A stretch of 64,000 nt of DNA from UBA2211 sp049302755 (lineage in GTDB: Bacteria > Patescibacteriota > Minisyncoccia > Minisyncoccales > Minisyncoccaceae): the NCBI GenBank assembly GCA_049302755.1, contig JBAQMK010000002.1:310001-374000 (forward strand), given 5' to 3'. The position numbers were made by a program, and so were the translations under genes. The notes beneath the pieces were generated by a model that was given only the letters and a program-made list of their open reading frames with translations, ran no database searches and was not told where the DNA came from. Of this stretch, positions 32,097 through 40,641 are shown in pieces; position 1 is the stretch's first letter; each line of letters starts with the position of its first letter.

Positions 32097-32672
32097 ATGC
32101 CAAGTAAAAAAGAAACAGAATTTGAAAGGATAAACAAGAATGCTTTATCATGCAAAAAGTGCATTTTGTATAAGAAAAGAATATCTCCGGTTATCGGACA
32201 GGGAAGTTTAAAGGCTAAGATAATGTTTATCGGAGAAGCTCCGGGTGCCAAAGAAGACGCAACTGGAATTCCTTTTTGCGGAAGGTCTGGTAAGTTTTTA
32301 GATGAATTATTATTATCGGCCAAGATAGACAGAAAGAAAGTATATATTTGTAATATCATTAAATGCCGTCCGCCGGAAAATAGAGATCCGGGAGAAAAAG
32401 AAATTAAAGCTTGCAGTCATTTTATTGAAAAGCAAATTGAATTAATTTCTCCCAACGTGATTTGTCCTTTGGGTAGGCTTTCAATGAAATTTATAATGGA
32501 TAAATTTGGATTTAGCGATGATGTTGATGTGATTGGTAAAATCCATGGCAAAGTTTTTAAAGGAAAAGAAACAATCATTCCTTTTTATCACCCGGCTGTG
32601 GCATTGTATAATCCGAAAATGAAAGATGTTTTAAAGAAAGATTTTAAAATATTAAAAAAGTATGCTGATTAA
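32097..32672 (+). CDS. Type 4 uracil-DNA glycosylase
   Basis: The 191-residue enzyme removes uracil from DNA. It has the family 4 [4Fe-4S] pattern with the pair C-K-K-C at about residues 18-21 and further cysteines later (IKCRPP and the CSHF region), the active-site motif FIGEAPGAKEDATGIPFCGRSG, IIKCRPPENRDP, and the C-terminal PFYHPAVALYNP that replaces the usual HPS motif. Such Fe-S glycosylases are common in archaea and thermophilic or CPR bacteria. It overlaps the DUF167 gene by 11 bases. Confidence 0.93.
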   Translation: MPSKKETEFERINKNALSCKKCILYKKRISPVIGQGSLKAKIMFIGEAPGAKEDATGIPFCGRSGKFLDELLLSAKIDRKKVYICNIIKCRPPENRDPGEKEIKACSHFIEKQIELISPNVICPLGRLSMKFIMDKFGFSDDVDVIGKIHGKVFKGKETIIPFYHPAVALYNPKMKDVLKKDFKILKKYAD

Positions 32673-32883
32673 AGTTAAAGCTTTTCCCAATTCAAAAGAA
32701 GAAAAGATAGTGAAGAAGGGTACCGACAGTTTCGATGTTTTTGTCGAGGAAGAAGCAGAAAGAAATATGGCCAACAAAAGAATAATCGAGCTGATTGCCG
32801 GTTATTTTAATGTTCCCCAGCACAAAGCGAAGATGATTAAGGGTTTTAAAGAGTCGAGTAAGATTTTTGATATTAAAGATTAA
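32662..32883 (+). CDS. DUF167 (YggU-like) protein
   Basis: The 73-residue protein matches the DUF167/YggU family: MLIKVKAFPNSKEEKIVKKG at the start, FDVFVEEEAERNMANKRIIELIAGYFNVPQHKAKMIKGFKESSKIFDI later. The family has a small alpha/beta fold of unknown function, often next to DNA-repair or cell-division genes. Here it overlaps the uracil-DNA glycosylase gene. The start ATG at 32662 is inside that gene's last codons. Confidence 0.85.
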   Translation: MLIKVKAFPNSKEEKIVKKGTDSFDVFVEEEAERNMANKRIIELIAGYFNVPQHKAKMIKGFKESSKIFDIKD

Positions 32884-32901
32884 ATCTGATAATATATACT
32901 T

Positions 32902-33342
32902 ATGATACAAGAATTATTATTAAACAAAGCATTGGCGGCAGGGTTGTTGGGTTGGTTTGTCGCTCAGACAACTAAAGCCATTGTTTTAACGATAAAACAA
33001 AAGAAATTTAGGTTTGATTTGTATTCTTTACCGGGAGGTTTTCCTTCTTCTCATAGTGCGACTGTAGCGGGATTAGCAACAGCAGTGGGAATGATTTCCG
33101 GTTTTGATTCGGTTCCTTTTGCGATTGCTGCTATTCTAGCCTTTTTCATGATTTATGATGCGAAAGTAATCAGAGGAGCTGCAGGAAAACAGGCCCAGTC
33201 ATTAAACATCTTGATCGAGATGTATAATGAAGAAGAAGGAGAGGAGATGAATAAGTTAAGAGAAAGATTGGGGCACAGTATGGTTGAAATAGCCGGCGGA
33301 ATTATTATCGGAATATTATCAGCTCTTTTAATTGTTGGATAA
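32902..33342 (+). CDS. Divergent PAP2 family (DUF212) membrane protein
   Basis: The 146-residue protein matches the DUF212 family, distant relatives of PAP2 acid phosphatases: LPGGFPSSHSATVAGLATAVG at about residues 45-65 with the serine-histidine motif, YDAKVIRGAAGKQAQSLN and a final LGHSMVEIAGGIIIGI. Three to four membrane helices are seen. The histidines suggest phosphatase activity on a lipid or other phosphate, unproven for the family. A weak GATAAT box at 32888 suggests a leader of about two bases, and the next gene starts one base after its stop. Confidence 0.85.
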   Translation: MIQELLLNKALAAGLLGWFVAQTTKAIVLTIKQKKFRFDLYSLPGGFPSSHSATVAGLATAVGMISGFDSVPFAIAAILAFFMIYDAKVIRGAAGKQAQSLNILIEMYNEEEGEEMNKLRERLGHSMVEIAGGIIIGILSALLIVG

Positions 33343-33343
33343 T

Positions 33344-33982
33344 ATGGATTTGCCGGAAGAATACAAGCAGGGCTTTAAAGATTTTTTGGGAGTCAAAATT
33401 GATTTATCAAAAAGACCGTTAATTCCAAGAGAAGAAACCGAATATTGGGTTAATATTGCTATTAAAGAAATCAAAGAAGGGGCGGAATGTCTTGATTTGT
33501 TTGCCGGCTCAGGATGCATCGGAATATCAATCTTAAAGAATGTCAAAAATTCTTTTTGTGATTTCGGAGAGAAAGAAGATTTATTTTTAGAACAGATAAA
33601 AATAAATCTTGATTTGAATGATTTAAGTAAAGAAAGATATTCTTTGATTAAAACGGATGTTTTTTCAAATATTGAAAAGAAATACGATTATATCTTTGCC
33701 AATCCTCCTTACGTTGCCGAAAGTAGAATTGATGAAGTAGGGGAGGATGTCAAAATGTTTGAGCCGGAAATTGCTTTATATGGTGGTAGCGACGGAATGG
33801 AATATATCAGAATCTTTTTAAATGAAGCAATTAATTATTTAAAAGATAAAGGAGTTATTTATTTGGAATTTGATCCGGAACAGAAAGAATGGATTGAAGA
33901 AATTATTAAAGATAAATATTCAAGTTTTGAATTTTTGAAAGATCAGTTTAATAAATATAGGTTTGTTAAAATAGAAAAATAA
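33344..33982 (+). CDS. HemK/PrmC-type protein glutamine methyltransferase, short N-terminus
   Basis: The 212-residue protein has a class I methyltransferase fold with RPLIPREETEYWV, SAM motif CLDLFAGSGCIGISIL at about residues 50-65, the catalytic FANPPYVAE at about 118-126 and the following EPEIALYGGSDGM. This NPPY plus EPxxAL combination identifies PrmC/HemK, which methylates the GGQ glutamine of release factors. The usual N-terminal helical domain (about 75 residues) is mostly missing, so it is a trimmed form. The ATG at 33344 follows the DUF212 stop by one base; a TTG at 33332 is less likely. Confidence 0.85.
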   Translation: MDLPEEYKQGFKDFLGVKIDLSKRPLIPREETEYWVNIAIKEIKEGAECLDLFAGSGCIGISILKNVKNSFCDFGEKEDLFLEQIKINLDLNDLSKERYSLIKTDVFSNIEKKYDYIFANPPYVAESRIDEVGEDVKMFEPEIALYGGSDGMEYIRIFLNEAINYLKDKGVIYLEFDPEQKEWIEEIIKDKYSSFEFLKDQFNKYRFVKIEK

Positions 33983-33983
33983 T

Positions 33984-34721
33984 ATGTGGGATTATATTTT
34001 ATTGGGTTTTTTACAGGGAGTATTTGAATGGATACCGGTTTCAAGTGAAGGAGTAGTCGCCATCTTTTCTAATTATTTAATCAAAGACTATAACAGTGTT
34101 GATTTGGCTTTGTTTTTGCATTTAGGAACAGTTTTAGCAGCAATCGTATATTTCTGGAAAGATTGGATTAATCTGGCTCAATTCAAAGACAAAGAATTTT
34201 TAAGGTTTTTTATCATCGTTACTTTTATTTCCGGAACATTGGGATTTTTTGCTTATAAAATGGCCAGAGATGTTTCAATGGGTTCCGGGCTCTTAGCTTT
34301 AACAGGATTAGGTCTTCTTTTAACTTCTTGGTTTCAGAAGACCAATATTAAATTGAAGATTAATAAGGATGTATCTTCAATCATCGTGGGGTTATTGCAA
34401 GCATTATCGGCTATTCCCGGCGTTTCTCGTTCCGGTTCAACCGTCTTCGGATTATCTTTGACGGAAAGTGACCCGACTGAAATATTAAAGAAGTCGTATA
34501 TGATTTCAGTACCGGTGGTTATCGGTTCTTCATTGTATTTATATATTAAAGACCCGGTGATTGCTTCTTCGTCTTGGGTGGCCGTTGTATTCAGTTTTAT
34601 CTTCGGAATAATATCGTTAAAACTTTTACTTGATTTTTCTAAGAAAATAAACTTTTCTAAGTTTACCTTAATCTTTGGACTCCTTTGTCTATTGGGAGCT
34701 TTATTTCAATTTTTAGCTTAA
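33984..34721 (+). CDS. uppP: Undecaprenyl-diphosphatase
   Basis: The 245-residue membrane enzyme recycles the lipid carrier of peptidoglycan and glycan synthesis. It has the two family motifs FLQGVFEWIPVSSEGVVAI at about residues 8-26 and PGVSRSGSTVFGLSL at about 146-160, about seven membrane helices and a length close to the family norm. Here E and G follow S-S where the usual text is S-S-S-G-H, a minor change. It lies in a chain of genes separated by one base. Confidence 0.93.
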   Translation: MWDYILLGFLQGVFEWIPVSSEGVVAIFSNYLIKDYNSVDLALFLHLGTVLAAIVYFWKDWINLAQFKDKEFLRFFIIVTFISGTLGFFAYKMARDVSMGSGLLALTGLGLLLTSWFQKTNIKLKINKDVSSIIVGLLQALSAIPGVSRSGSTVFGLSLTESDPTEILKKSYMISVPVVIGSSLYLYIKDPVIASSSWVAVVFSFIFGIISLKLLLDFSKKINFSKFTLIFGLLCLLGALFQFLA

Positions 34722-34722
34722 G

Positions 34723-35418
34723 ATGATTGATAAGATACTCAAAGAATTAAAATCGAAGAAGAATCCAGTTGATGCCGGAATTCTATCTTGGTTTTTTAAA
34801 ACCGGAAAGGGCCAGTATGGAGAAGGAGATGTTTTTTGGGGAATCAGAGTTCCGGTGATAAGAGAGATAGTCAAGAAATTCAAAGAAGCTTCTTTAAAAG
34901 ATATTCAAGAATTATTAGATAGCAAGGTTCACGAACACCGGCTTACTGGATTATTGATTCTAGTTGAAAAATGCAAGCAGGAGGAAAACAAGAAAGAGGT
35001 ATATGATTTTTATTTGAAAAATACTGCTAATATCAATAATTGGGATTTAGTTGATTTGACTGCTCCCAATATTGTCGGTAATTTTATTTTAGATAACAAG
35101 AAGGAAAGAAAAATATTATATTCTCTAGTTAAATCAAAGAATTTATGGGAAAGAAGAATTTCTATTCTTTCCACTTTTACTCTTTTAAGGAATAAAGAAT
35201 ATGAAGATACCTTAAAGCTTTCAGAAATATTATTAAATGACAAGCATGATTTGATTCATAAGGCGGTCGGATGGATGTTGAGAGAATTAGGTAAGAGAGA
35301 CAAAGATGTTGAAATTGTCTTTCTGGAAAAATACCACAAAGTGATGCCGAGAACTATGTTAAGATATTCGCTTGAAAAGTTTAGTCCCAAAGAAAAACAA
35401 TTTTTTATGAGTAAATAA
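34723..35418 (+). CDS. AlkD-like HEAT-repeat DNA alkylation repair protein
   Basis: The 231-residue protein is built of helical HEAT repeats and matches the AlkD family: FFKTGKGQYGEGDVFWGIRVPVIREIVKKF near the N-terminus, VHEHRLTGLLILV, NNWDLVDLTAPNIVG, the segment LWERRISILSTF and HKAVGWMLRELGKRD. AlkD removes bulky or cationic alkylated bases without base flipping. The Trp, Asp and Arg residues of the active-site region (NWDLVD and RRISI) are kept. It follows uppP by one base. Confidence 0.9.
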   Translation: MIDKILKELKSKKNPVDAGILSWFFKTGKGQYGEGDVFWGIRVPVIREIVKKFKEASLKDIQELLDSKVHEHRLTGLLILVEKCKQEENKKEVYDFYLKNTANINNWDLVDLTAPNIVGNFILDNKKERKILYSLVKSKNLWERRISILSTFTLLRNKEYEDTLKLSEILLNDKHDLIHKAVGWMLRELGKRDKDVEIVFLEKYHKVMPRTMLRYSLEKFSPKEKQFFMSK

Positions 35419-35428
35419 TAATTAACAT

Positions 35429-36292
35429 ATGAATTTTGAACAGCCAGATTTTAATAACGAATTGATTCCTGAAAAAGGTAATTATGAAAAAGCCAGAAGC
35501 GAGGCAGATGTTTTATTGGAAAAATACGATTTTATAAAAAACGAAGATATTAAAGAGATTAATCCTGAAAAAGTTAAAGATGAGATGCCGGTTTTTGTTT
35601 CTCCTGGTTGGGGAGTTGTTCCTGAATCTCAAGAGGAATCTTTAAAAACAATCTCAGAAGAAGGTAGAAAAGTTTTAACAATTTCTTTTTCAAGAGAAAG
35701 AAAAGTTGAGCAAAGCGATACTGATATTCCTACTGCTGAACTGCAAAAAGCTTTATCTATTATCGAAGCGATAAGCAAAAAAGGAATTAATAGGGTTGAT
35801 GCGATTGGACATTCTGAGGGTGGACTTAATTTAGTAATAGCTGCCAATCTTTTTCCAGAAAAATTTAGAAACATCGTTCTTGTTTCTCCCGCCGGAATGA
35901 TAGAAAACGATTCTTCCTTAAACTTAATGAAAAGATTTATTATCGATGAAGGAATACAGGAATTAGGTGTTGATAAAAGTATATTTTTTAAATATATCAA
36001 AGAAGTTTTTAAATACAGTATTAAGGGCTCTAAGCTTTCTTATGAAGAAATATCAGCCTGTGCTGTGGCGAACATATTTCAAATGACCGAACAGCTTAGA
36101 GAGAAAGGAGTAAAGGTTGGCTTTATTTGCGGAGCCAATGACAAGGTTTTTCCGATAGAGGAGGTTGTCAAAAGAGTGGGCAAAGAAAACGCTGATCATT
36201 TTCTTTCAACAAAGGGTGATCACGGATCTTTTATTTTCAATAAAGAGCATGCTTTATTGGCGGAAAATTTGTTAGACAATATGAAAAAATAA
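35429..36292 (+). CDS. Alpha/beta hydrolase
   Basis: The 287-residue protein has an alpha/beta-hydrolase core. The nucleophile elbow is IGHSEGGLNLV at about residues 126-136, preceded by a helix ending in ISKKGINRVDA, and the late GDHGSF carries the probable catalytic histidine; the acid is likely in the CGANDKVFPIEEV segment. There is no signal peptide. An N-terminal extension of about 50 acidic residues is unusual. The substrate cannot be stated. A terminator follows before the large ATPase operon. Confidence 0.75.
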   Translation: MNFEQPDFNNELIPEKGNYEKARSEADVLLEKYDFIKNEDIKEINPEKVKDEMPVFVSPGWGVVPESQEESLKTISEEGRKVLTISFSRERKVEQSDTDIPTAELQKALSIIEAISKKGINRVDAIGHSEGGLNLVIAANLFPEKFRNIVLVSPAGMIENDSSLNLMKRFIIDEGIQELGVDKSIFFKYIKEVFKYSIKGSKLSYEEISACAVANIFQMTEQLREKGVKVGFICGANDKVFPIEEVVKRVGKENADHFLSTKGDHGSFIFNKEHALLAENLLDNMKK

Positions 36293-36312
36293 TTAATATC
36301 TGGAAGACGTAA

Positions 36313-36341
36313 AAAGAAGCGGATTAAACGCTTTCTTTTTT
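36313..36341 (+). terminator. Terminator before the HerA/TraG-like operon
   Basis: GAAGCG (36316-36321) pairs with CGCTTTC (36329-36335, one extra T) and is followed by TTTTTT. Confidence 0.65.
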
Positions 36342-36354
36342 ATTTTATTCATTA

Positions 36355-36374
36355 TATAATAAACGCAAGGTAAT
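36355..36374 (+). promoter_or_regulatory. -10 box of the HerA/TraG-like operon
   Basis: TATAAT at 36355-36360 predicts a start near 36367 and an eight-base leader AAGGTAAT before the ATG at 36375. Confidence 0.6.
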
Positions 36375-38753
36375 ATGTTTGATTTTAATAATTACTATAT
36401 TTACGGTTCTTTCTTGGCATTAATTGTTTTATTGCTTATTTTTGTGTTTTTATTAAAGAAAAGAAACAAGTCTAAGGAATTAAAAGAATCATTGGAGTTT
36501 GTTTTATTCTCGGTTAAAATGTCCCGAGAGTCTATTGAAGAAGCACAGAAGGCGGGAAAGCAAGAAAAAGATTGGATAAGACTGATGGAAGATTTCTACA
36601 GTAGTTTGACTTCTTTCAATAAAGAAAGCGTTTTAGGAATAGAGCCGTGGATTGCTTTAGAAATCGGAAAAATTAAAGAGCAGATATTTTTCTATGTCGC
36701 AGCTCCGAAAAGATTTGAAGGCTTTATTGAAAAAGAAATATACAGTATTTATCCCAATGCCCAGGTTGAAAAAGCAGATGATTACAATATTTTTTCTCCG
36801 ACCGAAAACGTCTCTTGCGGTTATTTAAAAACTACCAAGCCGTATTATCTTCCTATCAAGACTTATAACTATATTGAAACCGATCCTTTATCAAGTATTA
36901 CCAATATCTTGACCAAGCTTGATGAGAAAGAAGAAGCAGCGATTCAGGTGGTGATTAAAAAAGGTAATAATGATTGGCACACCAGAGCCAAGATGATTAT
37001 CGATGAGGTTGCCCAGGGAAAAGGTTTTAATCAGGCTATCGGTGCGACCAGTTTTTTAAGTGCGATTAAAGGAAAAGAAGAAAACAAATTAACTCAGCCT
37101 AAAGTTGATGAGGCGCTTTTGAAAATGCTGGAAGAGAAGATAAGTAAAGACAGTTTTGAGGCTAATATCCGTTTGGTTGTTTCGATCGAAGACAAAAAGA
37201 GATGCGAAGATGTTTTTATCCAGATGGCCAATTCTTTTGAACAATTCAATTCTCCCAAGACAAATAATTTCAGATTGATAATGCTTAAGGGAAAAAGTGC
37301 TAGCGATTTAATTTATCAATACAGTTTTCGATTGTTTGATAATTTGCAAAAGAATATTTTAAATTCAGAAGAGTTGACTAGTGTTTTCCATTTTCCGACT
37401 CCTTTAACTTCAACGCCCAACATCAAAGGAGTGAAAGCGAAGAACTCAGCTCCGCCAACCGATTTGCCGCGAGAAGGATTGTTATTGGGATACAATGAAT
37501 ACCGGGAAGAAAAGAAAGACATCAGATTGAGAAGTGATGACCGAAGAAGACATGCCTATGTTATCGGTCAAACCGGAACCGGTAAGTCAGCTTTATTATC
37601 CAATATGGCTTTACAGGATATTAAAAATGGAGAAGGTATCGGATTGTTGGACCCGCATGGTGATTTGGTTGATGATATTTTAAGCAAGATTCCCAACGAA
37701 AGAGTTGAAGATGTTGTTTTGTTTGACCCGACTAATCTGGAAAGATCGGTTGGTTTGAATATGCTTGAATACGACAAGCGTTTTCCCGAACAAAAAACCT
37801 TTATCGTCAACGAGATGATAAATATCTTTGACAAGCTGTATGATTTAAAACAGACCGGAGGCCCGATGTTCGAGCAATACACCAGAAATGCTTTAATGCT
37901 TTTAATGGATGACCCTAATGAAGTATATACTTTGATGGAGGTTCCCAAGGTTTTGTCTGATACGGAATTCAGACACCGATTATTGGCTAAATGCAATAAT
38001 GTTTTGGTAAGGGAGTTCTGGGAAAAGCAAGCTGAACAAGCTGGAGGCGAAGCCGCTTTGAAAAACATGGTGCCGTATATCACTTCCAAATTCGACACTT
38101 TTATTTCCAATGATTATATGCGTCCGATAATCGGGCAAACCAAGAGTTCGTTTAACTTCCGAGAGATATTGGATAACCGAAAAATATTCTTGGTTAATTT
38201 AAGTAAAGGAAGATTGGGAGAAATGAACAGTTCTTTATTAGGTTTGATTATGACGAGTAAATTAGCCATGGCGGCATTTTCGAGAGTTGATACTCCAGAG
38301 TCTGAAAGAAAGGATTTCTATTTATACATTGATGAGTTCCAAAATTTTGCTACCAACAGTATTTCTCAGATATTATCCGAGGCCAGAAAATACAGATTGT
38401 CATTAATAATCTCGCATCAATTCATCGGACAACTGCCTGATTTAATCAGAGACAGTGTTTTTGGTAATGTGGGAACGATAGTATCGTTCAGGATCGGAGC
38501 CGAAGATGCTCAATTTTTAGAAAAAGAGTTTGCTCCGGTCTTTAATGCTCAAGATTTGATTAATATTGACAATTTCAATTTTTACGTCAAAATGATGATG
38601 AACGGACAGATTTCTAAGCCGTTTAACGTCAAAACTTATCCTCCGGAAAAAGGAAACTTTGAGAGGATTAAGGATATTAAAGAGTATTACGCCTTGACTT
38701 ACGGCAGAAGTAAGGAAGTGGTGGAATCAGAGATAAGACAAAGAAGATTATAA
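36375..38753 (+). CDS. Membrane-anchored HerA/TraG/VirB4-like ATPase
   Basis: The 792-residue protein has one N-terminal membrane helix (about residues 8-26), a domain of about 300 residues typical of CPR versions (with EIGKIKEQIFFYVAAPKRFEGFIEKEI), and a RecA-like ATPase core. Walker A is GQTGTGKSALLSN near residue 398, followed by GLLDPHGDLVDDI; Walker B is FYLYIDEFQNFA near residue 650, then ISHQFIGQL. This is the type IV secretion/conjugation coupling-protein family (TraG/VirD4/HerA). No relaxase or mating-pair genes are near. Moving DNA or protein across the membrane is inferred. Confidence 0.87.
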   Translation: MFDFNNYYIYGSFLALIVLLLIFVFLLKKRNKSKELKESLEFVLFSVKMSRESIEEAQKAGKQEKDWIRLMEDFYSSLTSFNKESVLGIEPWIALEIGKIKEQIFFYVAAPKRFEGFIEKEIYSIYPNAQVEKADDYNIFSPTENVSCGYLKTTKPYYLPIKTYNYIETDPLSSITNILTKLDEKEEAAIQVVIKKGNNDWHTRAKMIIDEVAQGKGFNQAIGATSFLSAIKGKEENKLTQPKVDEALLKMLEEKISKDSFEANIRLVVSIEDKKRCEDVFIQMANSFEQFNSPKTNNFRLIMLKGKSASDLIYQYSFRLFDNLQKNILNSEELTSVFHFPTPLTSTPNIKGVKAKNSAPPTDLPREGLLLGYNEYREEKKDIRLRSDDRRRHAYVIGQTGTGKSALLSNMALQDIKNGEGIGLLDPHGDLVDDILSKIPNERVEDVVLFDPTNLERSVGLNMLEYDKRFPEQKTFIVNEMINIFDKLYDLKQTGGPMFEQYTRNALMLLMDDPNEVYTLMEVPKVLSDTEFRHRLLAKCNNVLVREFWEKQAEQAGGEAALKNMVPYITSKFDTFISNDYMRPIIGQTKSSFNFREILDNRKIFLVNLSKGRLGEMNSSLLGLIMTSKLAMAAFSRVDTPESERKDFYLYIDEFQNFATNSISQILSEARKYRLSLIISHQFIGQLPDLIRDSVFGNVGTIVSFRIGAEDAQFLEKEFAPVFNAQDLINIDNFNFYVKMMMNGQISKPFNVKTYPPEKGNFERIKDIKEYYALTYGRSKEVVESEIRQRRL

Positions 38754-38765
38754 AAAAATAAAAAC

Positions 38766-39932
38766 ATGGAAAAATTTGAAGAACAACCATCGAAAAGAAC
38801 CAGGCCCCAAATTATTGAGGAACCGATTGGAGGTATTAATTCGGAAGAATCTGATATGCCTGAAGAAAAACCTCTAGAAAAAACTAGAGCTCAAATTGCT
38901 GAAGAAGAACTTGAAAAAATGAGACACGATAGAGAAGAAGCCGAAGAGAAAATGAGGCATGATAAGTCATTAGAAGAAGCCGAAGAAGAATTTAAAGAAC
39001 AATCAGGTGATTATAAGGCTGATTACAATCAATATTTAAAAGAAAAAGAAGAGCCGATTAAGGAATCTAAAACTACTGAAACTTCTTCTCCCGAAAGAAA
39101 AGTAATCATAAAAGAAGAACCATCAGAGATAAAAGAAGAAAAAACAGAAAGCAAGAAAGAAGAGGTAGAGGAAAAACCGGTTGAGCAAAGTGGAAAAGAG
39201 ATTAGAGAACAGACGGAAGAAGTTTTAAAGAATCCAGAAAGAGTAGAAACAAAAGAAGAATCAAAAGATAATTCAAAAAAGGTAGAAATAGGAATATTAA
39301 CTAATGAATTAATTGAATTATTTGATATCAAGAATGAATTATTGGTTAAAAAAAATGAACAACAAGGATTGATGTATAGACTGGGAATTAAAAAACAGGA
39401 TTCTAAAATAAATGATGAATATAGTGATAAGCTTGATGAGTATGATGAAGTATTGAAAAAATTAGAAAATCTTACCGGTTACAGTGGAAAAGAAATAGAA
39501 GAGCAGTGTTTCGGCGGAAGAGAGAGTGAAGAAAAACAAGAAAAATCTCCGGAAACTGAAAGAAAAGTTGAAGGATTAAAAGATTATCTTTACAAGAAAG
39601 CAAAAGAAGTAAACGAACAGATTAAGAATTTGGAAGGCGGAAAGAAAGGATCTTTTGAGAAAATCAAAGCCTTGATGAAAGACAGGAAATTCCAATTCAT
39701 CGTTGGCTTAGCCATTGTCGGAGTTGCTATCGCTGCTCCTCCTACTGGATTTGTCAGTATGATTACTTTCGGAATGCATGCCGGATTCTTGCCGGCCGCA
39801 TATGCCACTAAAGCTACCGCCTTGGCGGGAATAGCTGGTGGTGCCTTTATTATGCGAGGGTTTTCTGGATTTGTTAATGATTTAAAGAAAGAAGGAAAAG
39901 ACGAAATTGATTTAACAAACGAAATTAAATAA
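38766..39932 (+). CDS. Hypothetical charged protein with C-terminal membrane hairpin
   Basis: The 388-residue protein is extremely rich in Glu and Lys through about residue 300. It begins with two similar segments (RTRPQIIEEP and KTRAQIAEEE) and a near-repeat KMRHDREEAEEKMRHDKSLEEAEEE as adjacent units, then predicted coiled coil, then two hydrophobic helices at about 308-370 (IVGLAIVGVAIAAPPTGF and ALAGIAGGAFIMRGFSGF). It is 12 bases after the ATPase gene. It could be a membrane-tethered partner or spacer of that ATPase. No known domain is recognised. Confidence 0.75.
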   Translation: MEKFEEQPSKRTRPQIIEEPIGGINSEESDMPEEKPLEKTRAQIAEEELEKMRHDREEAEEKMRHDKSLEEAEEEFKEQSGDYKADYNQYLKEKEEPIKESKTTETSSPERKVIIKEEPSEIKEEKTESKKEEVEEKPVEQSGKEIREQTEEVLKNPERVETKEESKDNSKKVEIGILTNELIELFDIKNELLVKKNEQQGLMYRLGIKKQDSKINDEYSDKLDEYDEVLKKLENLTGYSGKEIEEQCFGGRESEEKQEKSPETERKVEGLKDYLYKKAKEVNEQIKNLEGGKKGSFEKIKALMKDRKFQFIVGLAIVGVAIAAPPTGFVSMITFGMHAGFLPAAYATKATALAGIAGGAFIMRGFSGFVNDLKKEGKDEIDLTNEIK

Positions 39933-39943
39933 TTTAAAACATT

Positions 39944-40249
39944 ATGGAAAAAACAGTAACAATCAAATGCAGGGATATAATCGAGGCTTTGGGCCTTAAT
40001 AATCTTCCCGCAGAAGAGAAGGACTCTTTGGTTAGCCAGATGAGCGATATTGTTTCCAGTAAAATCATTTTAAAAGTGATGGAAACGATTAACGGAGAAG
40101 AAGCAAACGAACTCAATGGTTATTTAGAAAGTGGATTAATGGGCAAGGTAGATAGTTTTTTAAATGAAAAAGTTCCTAATTTTTCAAATATTATTCAAAC
40201 GGAATTGAATAATCTTCAGGAAGAGATGCTTAAGAAAATCGGTGCATGA
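39944..40249 (+). CDS. Small helical hypothetical protein of the ATPase operon
   Basis: The 101-residue protein is helical and mildly acidic. The N-terminal half (RDIIEALGLNNLPAEEKDSLVSQMSDIVSSKIILKVMETI as two helices) resembles a small domain seen in many CPR hypothetical proteins (perhaps DUF5663; recalled, not checked). It has no membrane segment. Its TGA stop overlaps the ATG of the following gene (ATGA), so the two are translationally coupled. Function unknown. Confidence 0.7.
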   Translation: MEKTVTIKCRDIIEALGLNNLPAEEKDSLVSQMSDIVSSKIILKVMETINGEEANELNGYLESGLMGKVDSFLNEKVPNFSNIIQTELNNLQEEMLKKIGA

Positions 40250-40575
40250 GCGAAAAGATAAATGAAAATTTTGAAGGAACTGTTTTTGAAAAGGAACAGA
40301 GAGAGCCGGTTAAGTCTCAGGAAAAAATAGAGGAGATTGTTTCGGCAGAAAAAAAAGAAGAACTTCTTCAAAACATATACAAGAAAACGGAAGCAATAGA
40401 AGAGAGAGATGAAAAAAATCCAATCCAAGACAAGAAAGTTTCTAATTTAATCAAAGAATATTTCAGTGTCGGAATAGACAAGACAGTCAAGAAAGCAAGG
40501 AAAGTTCTTGATGCTTTCGGATTGGATATGTTCCATGATGAATTAACCAAGAAAAACAAGAGCGATAAGAGATAA
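40246..40575 (+). CDS. Small charged hypothetical protein ending the ATPase operon
   Basis: The 109-residue protein is rich in Glu and Lys; residues about 1-60 look disordered or coiled, and the C-terminal part (VSNLIKEYFSVGIDKTVKKARKVLDAFGLDMFHDELTKKNK) is more hydrophobic and probably folds as helices. It overlaps the preceding gene by four bases and is followed by a strong terminator, so it is the last gene of a four-gene unit with the HerA/TraG-like ATPase. Function unknown. Confidence 0.7.
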   Translation: MSEKINENFEGTVFEKEQREPVKSQEKIEEIVSAEKKEELLQNIYKKTEAIEERDEKNPIQDKKVSNLIKEYFSVGIDKTVKKARKVLDAFGLDMFHDELTKKNKSDKR

Positions 40576-40587
40576 ATCAACATTTTA

Positions 40588-40611
40588 AAAGGGGACCGGT
40601 GGTCCTTTTTT
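40588..40611 (+). terminator. Terminator ending the ATPase operon
   Basis: GGACC (40593-40597) pairs with GGTCC (40601-40605), extended by the flanking A-run and T-run; a tight three-base loop GGT and six T residues follow. Confidence 0.8.
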
Positions 40612-40628
40612 AGTTTTGCAAATTGAGA

Positions 40629-40641
40629 TATAATAGGGAAT
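40629..40641 (+). promoter_or_regulatory. -10 box, near-leaderless helicase transcript
   Basis: TATAAT at 40629-40634 predicts a start at about 40641, one base before the ATG at 40642. Confidence 0.6.

Noticed and set aside
36375..40575. Integrated conjugative element or prophage
   Set aside because: Apart from the ATPase there is no integrase, relaxase, capsid or attachment repeat, and base composition does not change at its borders.
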